The translations under genes and the position numbers were made by a program. The notes under the pieces were generated by a model that made no database searches, was not told where the DNA came from, and was given only the letters and a program-made list of their open reading frames with translations. DNA of 23,748 nucleotides from a virus: the IMG/VR virus record IMGVR_UViG_3300040960_001307, positions 1 through 23,748 of that record. One strand, given 5' to 3'. Shown here in pieces: positions 14,242 through 20,059 of this stretch. How positions within the stretch are numbered: position 1 is the stretch's first letter; each line of letters begins with the position of its first letter.

Positions 14242-14596
14242 CGACCTTTCTCTTGTAGTGGTGGTACATCTGCTCGAGCTCGTCGCGACTCCAGCGGGCT
14301 GTCATCTTGGAAGCTATGAGCAGGGCCTCGGCGGTGCCCTCCCCGTATTCTTCCTCGAGACGAATGGAGAATTTGTACTGTTCCCCCGAGCGGAACCCGT
14401 TGCACCTCTTGCACTGGAATTGTACGTTCTTCTCGTCCCAGCGTGTCTTCATGCAGGCGCGGCTCATGAAGTGGCCTGCGTCGACTTCGGTGTAGTGGCG
14501 GACGGATCCACAGGTGAAGCACTCCCCCATGCCCCGGTGGTCACTCGCCCTCAGGCGGATGTACTGGCTGAACACCGTGTCCAGCTTCTTCACCAT
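14213..14596 (-). CDS. NinG/Rap-like recombination nuclease
   Basis: This protein has 127 residues from the ATG at 14596 (MVKKLDTVFSQYIRLRASDH). It carries CFTCG (Cys 26 and 29), VDAGHFMSR (His 42) and QCKRCN (Cys 62 and 65), followed by YKFSIRLEEEYG. This order of a Cys pair, AGHF and CxxCN is the core of lambda NinG (Rap), a structure-specific endonuclease that acts on recombination intermediates. The protein is shorter than lambda NinG and consists mainly of the core domain. The start lies 56 bases inside the preceding gene. An upstream in-frame ATG at 14701 would give a Pro/Arg-rich extension that looks like shadow sequence. Confidence 0.85.
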   Translation of the reverse strand: MVKKLDTVFSQYIRLRASDHRGMGECFTCGSVRHYTEVDAGHFMSRACMKTRWDEKNVQFQCKRCNGFRSGEQYKFSIRLEEEYGEGTAEALLIASKMTARWSRDELEQMYHHYKRKVDELRSTKGL

Positions 14597-15188
14597 CGCT
14601 GACCGTGTTGGGGTACGGGATGTGTTCCCACCGTCCCCGCTCGTCGACTTTGACGGGTTTGATTTCTTGGGCCTTCTTGAGTTCCTCCTTGGCGGCTTCA
14701 CGTCGTTTCTTTTGATTCTCGTATAGTTGGATGAGCTGGTCGTCGGAGAGGCGTTCTGGGGCGTGCTTCTTGAGCTCGTTCCAGTTCTGCTCCCTGATGG
14801 CTGCCCGCTCCCCTTCGTACTGCCGAAATATATCTACAAGTTCCGGAAGTTTCAAACGCTCGTATCCGGGGCGGTATTCTCCCGTCTTGAGGCGGTGCAT
14901 GATGATTCTCCACTCCTCGAGCTTCATCGCTGGGAACTCGTTCATGAGGTGGTGTACGGCATCAAGTACGTCGCGGTCCGCTGTGATGCTTCGGGAGTAG
15001 TCGAGGTATGTGAGGGTTTCCTTCAGAAGTAGCAGCAGCGTCCCTTCGGTATGTGCGGGGCTCACCCGATAGGCCGCGAGGACGTTGGTGCCTTCACGCC
15101 AAGCTCTCTCCGGACTGAGCGGCGAGCTTGCGGAGATGTTCTGCAATGAGCGAGCCGTCTGAAGGGCCAGGTCTGTTTTGTTTTGCAT
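14541..15188 (-). CDS. Replication-associated protein, helicase-loader-like
   Basis: This protein has 215 residues from the ATG at 15188 (MQNKTDLALQTARSLQNISA). The middle, LTYLDYSRSITADRDVLDAV followed by MKLEEWRIIMHRLKTGEYRP and ELVDIFRQYEGERAAIREQ, is a helical layout I know from Bacteroidota phage and plasmid replication regions, next to winged-helix initiators. The C-terminal part is a charged helix with QLYENQKKRREAAKEELKKA. It follows the initiator-like gene with a 95-base overlap, which fits an initiator plus loader pair. The family assignment is from memory and moderate. No ATPase motif is present. Confidence 0.65.
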   Translation of the reverse strand: MQNKTDLALQTARSLQNISASSPLSPERAWREGTNVLAAYRVSPAHTEGTLLLLLKETLTYLDYSRSITADRDVLDAVHHLMNEFPAMKLEEWRIIMHRLKTGEYRPGYERLKLPELVDIFRQYEGERAAIREQNWNELKKHAPERLSDDQLIQLYENQKKRREAAKEELKKAQEIKPVKVDERGRWEHIPYPNTVSDGEEAGHGVQPVHPPEGE

Positions 15189-15753
15189 TGGGTTTGAATT
15201 GTGCGGTTCTACGTATCCAGCCGCGAGCGGCGGCCTTCCAATCTTTGATGGGTTTGTTTCGTCCTTGGGTCCATCCGTTGGCTTCGTAGTAGTCGAAGAA
15301 TGCCATCGCATCATCCTCCCCTGCACCCACCTCCCGGAAGGCTTCCAAAACTACTTCCAAATCCTTCGGGCGTGTCCCTATCTCTTTAGATGTGTTTTTA
15401 GTTGTTCTTTCTCTTGTATTAGTAGAGGTATCATTTGGGGATGCTGCCTCCCCATTTTGGGTACTCTGCCTCCCCATTTTGGGGATGCTGCCTGCACGAG
15501 TTACGATGCTTCTGGTTCTTCCGTTGAACGTCACCTCCACATACTCAAGCTCTTGCAGCTTCTTGATGCTTCGGCCTATGGTGTTGCGTGAGATGCCGTA
15601 CTCCTGCTGGATGGTGTCGTTGCACTTCATGAAGCTCCTCCCATTGCCTGTAAATGAATCTATCTCTGCAAGCAACGCACGCTCTACCAAGGTCAGCCTG
15701 CTATCGAGCCAGATATGAGCCTCAATCCACACCCCCTTGAATTGTCTTTCCAT
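15094..15753 (-). CDS. Winged-helix replication-initiator-like protein
   Basis: This protein has 219 residues. The N-terminal winged helix (about 1-90) has FKGVWIEAHIWLDSRLTLVE, LLAEIDSF, and a recognition-helix region YGISRNTIGRSIKKLQELEY. This layout is typical of replication-organiser and initiator proteins of Bacteroidota phages. A Thr/Lys/Arg-rich linker (95-125) follows. The C-terminal domain has AMAFFDYYEANGWTQGRNKP followed by IKDWKAAARGWIRR, a frequent partner of such winged helices. The ATG at 15753 overlaps the Mom-like gene by 32 bases. It probably opens or marks the phage origin, which is often inside this kind of gene; the linker-coding DNA around 15420-15500 contains a direct repeat of CCTCCCCATTTTGGG. 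Confidence 0.75.
   Translation of the reverse strand: MERQFKGVWIEAHIWLDSRLTLVERALLAEIDSFTGNGRSFMKCNDTIQQEYGISRNTIGRSIKKLQELEYVEVTFNGRTRSIVTRAGSIPKMGRQSTQNGEAASPNDTSTNTRERTTKNTSKEIGTRPKDLEVVLEAFREVGAGEDDAMAFFDYYEANGWTQGRNKPIKDWKAAARGWIRRTAQFKPNAKQNRPGPSDGSLIAEHLRKLAAQSGESLA
15446..15481. repeat. Direct repeat in initiator-like gene
   Basis: The 15-mer cctccccattttggg occurs at 15446 and again at 15470 (plus strand), with a related gggatgctgcct flanking each side. It lies in the linker-coding part of the initiator-like gene, where iterons of phage origins are sometimes found. With two copies only, an origin role is a guess. Confidence 0.5.
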
Positions 15754-16342
15754 GCTTTCTGTTTAGGTCAAATATCCAAATTCTTTTTGGCTTTCCTTCT
15801 TCGATGTATGCCTCGCCTGTCTGGATGGCTTCTCGCAGTCGGTAGCTATATTCTCTATCGATGCTCAAACTCCTTGGATGGTATCGTTCACCGTTCCACC
15901 AGACATTCATCGACGGTGAGGTCTGTCCTACGCATTGAAAATTGGACGCCTTGTAGATGGTTCCAATGTGCCCCTCTGTCAAGTCCGAATAGGAAAGAAC
16001 GTACCTCGCGTCTGTATTCTTGCGAATCCACTTCACCAGTTGTCCGATGAAATAACTCTCAGAGTTTCTCGGGCTCGAATCAAGGCAAGCCATTCGTCGA
16101 ATATCAATGGCCCCGGGATATTTTGAGGAGTGCCGTGGGGGACCAAGTACGGCCCCCCCGACAACTTTGTGGGCATAGATGAGAGCAAAACATTGTGTGA
16201 TGCCTCCACCAATCCTGCTTCCCTTGTAGTGAAACTTTTTGAATATCTGTGAAACGTCTGAGTATTCACAAGCTACCACGCTGGCGTGTTCCTTTCGGAA
16301 CTTATCCAGAGCGTCACGATATTCTTGTTCAAACAAGCTCAC
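15722..16342 (-). CDS. Mom-like DNA modification acyltransferase-fold protein
   Basis: This protein has 206 residues from a GTG at 16342 that overlaps the previous stop as GTGA; no ATG is available near the conserved start. It shows VVGGAVLGPP (about 60-69), RRMACLDSSPRNSESYFIGQ (82-101) and the strongly conserved-looking SYSDLTEGHIGTIYKASNF (117-135). These are followed by RYHPRSLSIDREY and a C-terminal KPKRIWIFDL. This is the pattern of phage Mu Mom relatives, GNAT-fold enzymes that convert adenine in phage DNA to a carbamoylmethyl-type derivative and so block restriction. A methyltransferase is encoded 3 kb downstream. Substrate and exact chemistry here are inferred. Confidence 0.75.
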   Translation of the reverse strand: MSLFEQEYRDALDKFRKEHASVVACEYSDVSQIFKKFHYKGSRIGGGITQCFALIYAHKVVGGAVLGPPRHSSKYPGAIDIRRMACLDSSPRNSESYFIGQLVKWIRKNTDARYVLSYSDLTEGHIGTIYKASNFQCVGQTSPSMNVWWNGERYHPRSLSIDREYSYRLREAIQTGEAYIEEGKPKRIWIFDLNRKHGKTIQGGVD

Positions 16343-16572
16343 ACCTCCCCCTCTCTTATCGGTAGCAGCTCTTTCAACTCGTGCTCCCTCCACTCCACCT
16401 CCCCATTGAGTTGTAGGAAGGTGGTATTCTTGGAAGCTACGATTTCGGGTGCGTGCTTCAGGATGCCGCGAGGGTTCTTCCGAATCCAGTTCCCCACCGT
16501 CTGCTCGGTGACCCCGAGCTCCTCGGCACACTTCTTATTCGTTCCCCAGTGTTTCTTGATGAATTCTCTCAT
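16339..16572 (-). CDS. Helix-turn-helix regulator, Cro/YdaS-like
   Basis: This 77-residue protein starts MREFIKKHWGTNKKCAEELG and continues VTEQTVGNWIRKNPRGILKH. The segment from about residue 10 to 32 is a helix-turn-helix of the Cro/YdaS or xre type, where the repeated host or phage promoter half-site is read by the VTEQTVGNWIR helix. The C-terminal half is acidic and could mediate dimerisation. It is coupled by ATGA to the gene before it and by GTGA to the Mom-like gene after it. Being single and co-directional with its targets, it looks more like an early regulator than half of a divergent cI/cro switch. Confidence 0.75.
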   Translation of the reverse strand: MREFIKKHWGTNKKCAEELGVTEQTVGNWIRKNPRGILKHAPEIVASKNTTFLQLNGEVEWREHELKELLPIREGEV

Positions 16573-16865
16573 GACTTCTTGAATTTAAACATACCCCACA
16601 GGATTGAAACCTCGCGGTATTGAACCTGCTCAACCTTGCGTGGTTTCTTCGTGCGTGGTTCTGTAAAGTTGATGGAGGTCTGTCCGACTACGTGTTTTTT
16701 GCGACCCCTCCTGTGTCTTAAGTTTAGGTATCGTCGTCTCATCCTGATAGATTCTGGTGTCCTTCCGAGTTCTTCTGCTATCTGCTCGTCGGGCACCCCA
16801 TCTTCAAATCTGACCTTGACGGTTTTCATTTCTGCTGCCGTCCATCTTTGGAAATCTCTGTTCAT
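16569..16865 (-). CDS. Myb/SANT-like helix-turn-helix DNA-binding protein
   Basis: This protein has 98 residues. The N-terminus reads MNRDFQRWTAAEMKTVKVRF, then PDEQIAEELGRTPESIRMRR. The Trp-x-x-x-Glu start and the DEQIAEELGRTPESIRxRR recognition helix are typical of short Myb/SANT or GcrA-like HTH proteins. The remainder is very basic (RRGRKKHVVGQ, RTKKPRK), consistent with DNA binding. It is coupled by ATGA on both sides. It may act as an early transcription regulator. Confidence 0.75.
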   Translation of the reverse strand: MNRDFQRWTAAEMKTVKVRFEDGVPDEQIAEELGRTPESIRMRRRYLNLRHRRGRKKHVVGQTSINFTEPRTKKPRKVEQVQYREVSILWGMFKFKKS

Positions 16866-17119
16866 CGTGACTTGTATTTGCGTTGTGAATTGTACTCGTC
16901 TTCTATCTCGAGCTCTTGCTGGTAGGGGCTTATGAATGCCCTCCAGTGGTCAGGTTGTGTCCTGTGGTATGGTATGGTTCTCCACTCGCTTCCGTCCCAT
17001 CGGTGTACCTCGTAGTCGAAGCGAGGCAGGTCTATCCCGAGGACGCGGTGGGTCCATGCTACGAGGTAGCGTCCGGGTTCGTCAGGGGTCCCCGTGGACC
17101 ACATCTCTCGCGCTCTCAT
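16862..17119 (-). CDS. Small protein, DUF551-like pattern
   Basis: This protein has 85 residues from the ATG at 17119, in ATGA overlap with the previous stop. It contains PDEPGRYLVAW, a VHRWDGSEWRTIPYHRTQPD segment and a DHWRAF block. The order TPDEPGxYLV...W...HW resembles small phage proteins of the DUF551 type, whose function is unknown. The C-terminus is charged (EIEDEYNSQRKYKSR). An ATG at 17104 (MWSTGTPDEPGR) is an alternative start. Confidence 0.6.
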   Translation of the reverse strand: MRAREMWSTGTPDEPGRYLVAWTHRVLGIDLPRFDYEVHRWDGSEWRTIPYHRTQPDHWRAFISPYQQELEIEDEYNSQRKYKSR

Positions 17120-17682
17120 GGCTGGACCTCTTGCTTGATGATGTCACGGCAACGAAGGGCAAGGCGTGCAGCCGAGAGAACCACTTCGTCGTATCGGTTC
17201 TGGGTGGGGTCACCTGCCACCTGCATCGCTACCCCCACAGCCCACGAAGCGATGATACCTTTCGTAGCGTCTGGATCCTGCTGGCGAGAACCACCCGGGG
17301 TGAAGCCAGGCTTGTCGAGCTTCAGGCGTGGTCCCCACTTCGTCTGGAGGTGTTCCTTGATGACTACCTCGTCGCCTACCTTCCACTTGTCAGCGGAGAG
17401 AGCGTTGACTTCTCCTATCATCCCGTTCTCGAGGATGCAGTCGAACTTGTAGAATGTCTTCCCCTGTGCTTCAAAGGTTCCCTGCGGGGTCAGGTTTTGA
17501 ATTTTGGTTTGTTCCATTGTGTTTTGGATTGGAATTTCTTTCAGTTTGTGGACGTTGTAGGAGCGGCCTGCCAGCTCCATAGCTATCGACATAGCCGTAT
17601 CGTAGTCGGGAGCGTTGAATTCTTCCTTCTCCCAGTCGTCCTTGTCACGACCGAAGATGAGCAAAGCCTCCCAGCGTTTCAT
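17116..17682 (-). CDS. Early protein, possible two-part gene with OB-fold-like C-terminal domain
   Basis: This protein has 188 residues. Residues 1-54 (MKRWEALLIFGRDKDDWEKE and on to HKLKEI) look like a complete small domain. At residue 56 an internal ATG (17517) follows an A-rich leader typical of starts in this genome. From there, MEQTKIQNLTPQGTFEAQGK, VGDEVVIKEHLQTKWGPRLK and the helical end look like an OB-type, possibly single-strand-DNA-binding, protein. The two parts are in frame with no stop between them. The gene may give both a fusion and a shorter 133-residue product, or be a recent fusion of two early genes. The ssDNA-binding idea is an inference. Confidence 0.7.
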   Translation of the reverse strand: MKRWEALLIFGRDKDDWEKEEFNAPDYDTAMSIAMELAGRSYNVHKLKEIPIQNTMEQTKIQNLTPQGTFEAQGKTFYKFDCILENGMIGEVNALSADKWKVGDEVVIKEHLQTKWGPRLKLDKPGFTPGGSRQQDPDATKGIIASWAVGVAMQVAGDPTQNRYDEVVLSAARLALRCRDIIKQEVQP

Positions 17683-17891
17683 GTGTTCTTCTGGATGTCT
17701 CGTTTGAAGTCAGCCCAGAGGCGGTCGAACTTGGCCTTGAAGTCGTCGGCGTAGTATTCTACCTCCTTGCGCGTGATGTGTTCTATCCATTCGTTGTAAT
17801 CCTTGGCTGGATTCTCTGGGTAGACGGTGTGTGAGATGCCGTTTGGTTTGAGCATGGTATTGAAGGTTTGTGTCAGGGTTTGCCCTGTCAT
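17679..17891 (-). CDS. Hypothetical early protein, 70 residues
   Basis: The start ATG at 17891 overlaps the previous stop as ATGA, and the stop overlaps the next start the same way. The sequence is mostly helical, with aromatic and charged residues (YNEWIEHITRKEVEYYADDF, then KAKFDRLWADFKRDIQKNT). No metal ligands, signal or membrane segment is visible. I recognise no family. Confidence 0.65.
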   Translation of the reverse strand: MTGQTLTQTFNTMLKPNGISHTVYPENPAKDYNEWIEHITRKEVEYYADDFKAKFDRLWADFKRDIQKNT

Positions 17892-18058
17892 GTGTTGTTC
17901 GTGCGTCGGGTTAAGTCCTGACGAGTATTTTGTTTCATTTGCTTGACGTATTCGTAGACGGCCAGAGCTACTCGCGCTTCAGAGTCGAAACGTGCGGTGC
18001 AGTAGGTCTCGAACTCGAAAAGGTTTCGGAGAATCTCTTTCTCATTCATCTTCTTCAT
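17888..18058 (-). CDS. Hypothetical early protein, 56 residues
   Basis: This small gene reads MKKMNEKEILRNLFEFETYC, TARFDSEARVALAVYEYVKQ, then MKQNTRQDLTRRTNNT. An ATG at 18049 is an alternative that drops three residues. The stop overlaps the next start as ATGA. The sequence is a continuous amphipathic helix with a polar tail. The function is unknown. Confidence 0.65.
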   Translation of the reverse strand: MKKMNEKEILRNLFEFETYCTARFDSEARVALAVYEYVKQMKQNTRQDLTRRTNNT

Positions 18059-18146
18059 CGTCTAAAAATTCACAATGCTCTCCGCATCGGAAGCAGATGC
18101 CCATATCCTCGTCGCTGGGCCAGTCGCAACAATCGCTGTTTCTCAT
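18042..18146 (-). CDS. Tiny Cys-rich protein, 34 residues
   Basis: This is a small early gene reading MRNSDCCDWPSDEDMGICFR, then CGEHCEFLDDEEDE. Two Cys at 6-7 and a CxxCxxHC cluster (Cys 18, Cys 21, His 24, Cys 25) suggest one bound zinc ion, and the tail is acidic. Proteins with this CC...CxxCxxHC layout are familiar in Bacteroidota phages. It overlaps its upstream neighbour by no bases and its downstream neighbour by 17. The function is unknown. Confidence 0.65.
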   Translation of the reverse strand: MRNSDCCDWPSDEDMGICFRCGEHCEFLDDEEDE

Positions 18147-18147
18147 G

Positions 18148-18294
18148 TCAAAGGTTTTTCAGGTCCAAGTAATAAGCCATAGCGAGGCGGAACTTCTCAA
18201 TCTGTTCGTCGCTCATGGTCTTAAATTCGTTCCTGCGGAGTTTCAGGATGATCTCGGTGGCGAGGTCTTCTCCGTAAATGGGTTCTTTTTTCAT
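18148..18294 (-). CDS. Hypothetical early protein, 48 residues
   Basis: This small gene reads MKKEPIYGEDLATEIILKLR, RNEFKTMSDEQIEKFRLAMA, then YYLDLKNL. It starts with an ATG at 18294 within an A-rich context and ends with TGA at 18148, one base before the next ATG. It is helical and balanced in charge. No motif is recognised. Confidence 0.65.
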   Translation of the reverse strand: MKKEPIYGEDLATEIILKLRRNEFKTMSDEQIEKFRLAMAYYLDLKNL

Positions 18295-18308
18295 GGGGAG
18301 GAAGTAAA

Positions 18309-18322
18309 GGGGCCGAAGCCCC
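18309..18322 (-). other. cUUCGg hairpin between two early genes
   Basis: On the minus strand GGGGC-TTCG-GCCCC forms a 5-bp stem with an extra-stable C(UUCG)G tetraloop, followed by TTTACTTCC. It sits in the 35-base gap after the first early gene. The U-run is too short for a strong terminator; a partial attenuator or mRNA-stabilising or processing element is more likely. Confidence 0.5.
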
Positions 18323-18329
18323 GTTTGAT

Positions 18330-18524
18330 TTATGCCAAGGTGAAGCGGTTGCCGTCAATCTTGTAGTGGCCCTTCATTGGTTCGATGAATCCATTCTCGT
18401 TGAGAACCTCAATCCACTTTCCGAATTGGTCTTCGGTGTGCCCGATGATAGTCAGGCGGAGGTCGTAGTTGGCTTGGTCGTTGTAAAGAACCGTGGTTCC
18501 GAAGGGGAGGTCTGCGAGAGTCAT
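18330..18524 (-). CDS. First gene of the early operon, 64 residues
   Basis: The sequence begins MTLADLPFGTTVLYNDQANY from the ATG at 18524. An in-frame ATG at 18575 lies upstream of the mapped promoter elements, so it cannot be on this transcript. One at 18548 would be at or next to the predicted transcription start, giving an almost leaderless message. The 18524 start leaves an A/C-rich 5' leader (AATAACACACAAACACACACA-like), usual for Bacteroidota genes. The protein is beta-rich with a HYKIDGNRFTLA end. The function is unknown. Confidence 0.7.
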   Translation of the reverse strand: MTLADLPFGTTVLYNDQANYDLRLTIIGHTEDQFGKWIEVLNENGFIEPMKGHYKIDGNRFTLA

Positions 18525-18552
18525 TGTGTGTGTTTGTGTGTTATTCATGTCC

Positions 18553-18583
18553 CAAATATACAACTCTTTTTTCATTCTCCAAA
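18553..18583 (-). promoter_or_regulatory. Bacteroidota-type promoter for the early operon
   Basis: On the minus strand TTTG (18583-18580) is followed by 19 bases and then TATATTTG (18560-18553), matching the Bacteroidota -33 TTTG and -7 TAnnTTTG consensus. The transcription start should be near 18547. It is directly downstream of the terminator at 18603-18634, so it makes a fresh transcript for the early genes. Confidence 0.75.
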
Positions 18584-18602
18584 CATTTCGAAAAGTTTTT
18601 TC

Positions 18603-18634
18603 AAAAAAAAGACCCCCCGACGTTTCGGAGGGCC
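18603..18634 (-). terminator. Intrinsic terminator ending the head/lysis operon
   Basis: On the minus strand GGCCCTCCGA and TCGGGGGGTC form a 10-bp stem (two G-U pairs) around an AACG loop, followed by eight T. It starts 24 bases after the last stop codon. The plus strand lacks a T-run after the stem, so the terminator acts on minus-strand transcripts. Confidence 0.88.
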
Positions 18635-18657
18635 TTCAAACCTGAATAACGTATGCT

Positions 18658-18873
18658 CTACTTCTCGAAGAAGGAAAGGCACAGAGGGGTCACTCCGACC
18701 CCGCACAATACAATGCCCTCCCAAGATAGGCCAAATTCATGAATCTGCCACAAGGCCTCTATCACAATCGCACCCCCAAGGGTTCGCTTCGCACTCCACC
18801 GGCGTAGGTCTCCCTTCGTCTTGAAGATTTCCGTCACGTCGAGGCGTGAGACAAGGCCCAGCCACGGGTTCAT
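18658..18873 (-). CDS. Small membrane protein, last gene before terminator
   Basis: This protein has 71 residues from the ATG at 18873, overlapping the phosphoesterase stop as ATGA. The N-terminal half is basic (KTKGDLRRWSAKRTLGG). The C-terminal half has two hydrophobic stretches (GGAIVIEALWQIHEFGLSWE and GIVLCGVGVTPLCLSFF), which could be two membrane helices. It could be a holin or lysis-accessory protein, given the endolysin two genes upstream, but I recognise no family. Confidence 0.65.
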   Translation of the reverse strand: MNPWLGLVSRLDVTEIFKTKGDLRRWSAKRTLGGAIVIEALWQIHEFGLSWEGIVLCGVGVTPLCLSFFEK

Positions 18874-19715
18874 GTTGCCTCCCTGACTTCCCATATGTAG
18901 GTATCGTTGCGTTCCGTACATCGTGCCCACCACCCCCCGAGGCGTGGCGTGGCGAAGTTCTTCTCCGTAGCCCACCCCGCGTACCTGTCGCCCAGTTTCT
19001 TGTACGATCCCATCCTCAAGTGGTGGACCGTCCTCTGCTCAAGGCGGAAGTGGTGGTTCAGCCTGTCGATAGTAACGGGCAGATGCCACTTCTGGTGGTC
19101 GTGGCCTCGCAAGATGAAGTCCGCATCTGGGAAGTCCTTCTGGTCTATATCGGCCCCGAGGATGCCCTTGGAACGCTTCGCCCCACCTCCGTATCCGTGG
19201 TGGTAGTGAACATTGAATCTACGCTTCGAGGAGCCGTTCCTGTGCGTCGTAACAACCAGCCAGCCGGCATATCCTCCCACCTCGACATGGCCCCCGGCTG
19301 TGTTGATGATTTGTGCCACCCTGTCGATAGGACTGACCATCATTCGCTTCTCGATGTTCGTCTCGTGGTTGCCCTTGGAGATGAACTTGATGACGTCCGC
19401 ATATTTGGCGAGCTTCTCCCCTACGTCTTGGATAACCTCGTCGACATAGATGCACGACTTGTACTCGGGCCTCAGCTCGGAGTAGTTCCCGCGAGGGTCG
19501 AACCTTCCCTGCATAAGGTCGAACAAGTCCCCAAAAATAAAAACCCCCGCCCCCAGCTCTCGCGCTTCGTCGAAGTGTCTGTGGAGGAGGGAGCGGTCGC
19601 ACTTCATCGCGTCGTAGTGGATGTCAGAGATGAAGAGGAAGTCCTTGCTGGAGCCCCTGCTCGGGAGGTTCACGTCGACTTGGTGTACGGTGCGGCTCTT
19701 TCTTAGTAGGTCCAT
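18870..19715 (-). CDS. Calcineurin-like metallophosphoesterase
   Basis: This protein has 281 residues from the ATG at 19715, which lies 13 bases inside the endolysin gene. The five dimetal motifs are present in order: DIH (31-33), GDLFD (62-66), GNHE (115-118), a His pair in VHYHHGYGG (about 170-173) and GHDH (204-207). The protein is therefore predicted to be a metal-dependent phosphoesterase. Related enzymes include DNA nucleases, cyclic-nucleotide or dinucleotide phosphodiesterases and protein phosphatases; I cannot choose among them from sequence. It is placed in the lysis block rather than with DNA metabolism, which is unusual. A counter-defence role against nucleotide signals is possible but speculative. 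Confidence 0.85.
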   Translation of the reverse strand: MDLLRKSRTVHQVDVNLPSRGSSKDFLFISDIHYDAMKCDRSLLHRHFDEARELGAGVFIFGDLFDLMQGRFDPRGNYSELRPEYKSCIYVDEVIQDVGEKLAKYADVIKFISKGNHETNIEKRMMVSPIDRVAQIINTAGGHVEVGGYAGWLVVTTHRNGSSKRRFNVHYHHGYGGGAKRSKGILGADIDQKDFPDADFILRGHDHQKWHLPVTIDRLNHHFRLEQRTVHHLRMGSYKKLGDRYAGWATEKNFATPRLGGWWARCTERNDTYIWEVREAT

Positions 19716-20059
19716 ATAACGTTGGGGTCTTTGTTTGGATCCATATCGACATGGATGTAGTCCTTTCCTATCCCAAAGCGATTGAAGCCAGCGTCCAAGA
19801 GGGCTTCCATCATGAGGAAACGCTTCCGGCTTGACACCACCTTGAGGTCGGCAGCCCACCCCAAGAGGTGAGAACTGCGGGGACTCCCATTTACGGCCTT
19901 GTTGTGTTGCACCGTCCGCACCCCCGAGGTCACGATGAACGGGAAGCCTGCGATGTCACGGGCCACATCGAGAGCTTCGAGAACGTCGTGTTCCATGAGC
20001 TCCCCCGTTCCGGGTCTGTCGGGGCTGTCGAATTCGCTGAGCTTGAAGTATTTGTACAT
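19703..20059 (-). CDS. Peptidase M15-type endolysin
   Basis: This protein has 118 residues from the ATG at 20059, overlapping the previous stop as TGATG. It has the M15A peptidase zinc motif SxHxxGxAxD (residues 62-71, SSHLLGWAAD, ligands His 64 and Asp 71) and the third ligand His 103 in KDYIHVDMD. The substrate-site segment FIVTSGVRTVQHNKAV is also present. The length is that of a single catalytic domain with no wall-binding domain or signal peptide, so it needs a holin. Family knowledge says it cleaves peptide bonds in peptidoglycan stem peptides. It follows the small membrane/coiled-coil gene at 20059-20262. Confidence 0.88.
   Translation of the reverse strand: MYKYFKLSEFDSPDRPGTGELMEHDVLEALDVARDIAGFPFIVTSGVRTVQHNKAVNGSPRSSHLLGWAADLKVVSSRKRFLMMEALLDAGFNRFGIGKDYIHVDMDPNKDPNVIWTY

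Noticed and set aside
18309-18322. Second intrinsic terminator
   Set aside because: The stem is only five base pairs and is followed by just TTT, and downstream genes are clearly coupled parts of the same block.
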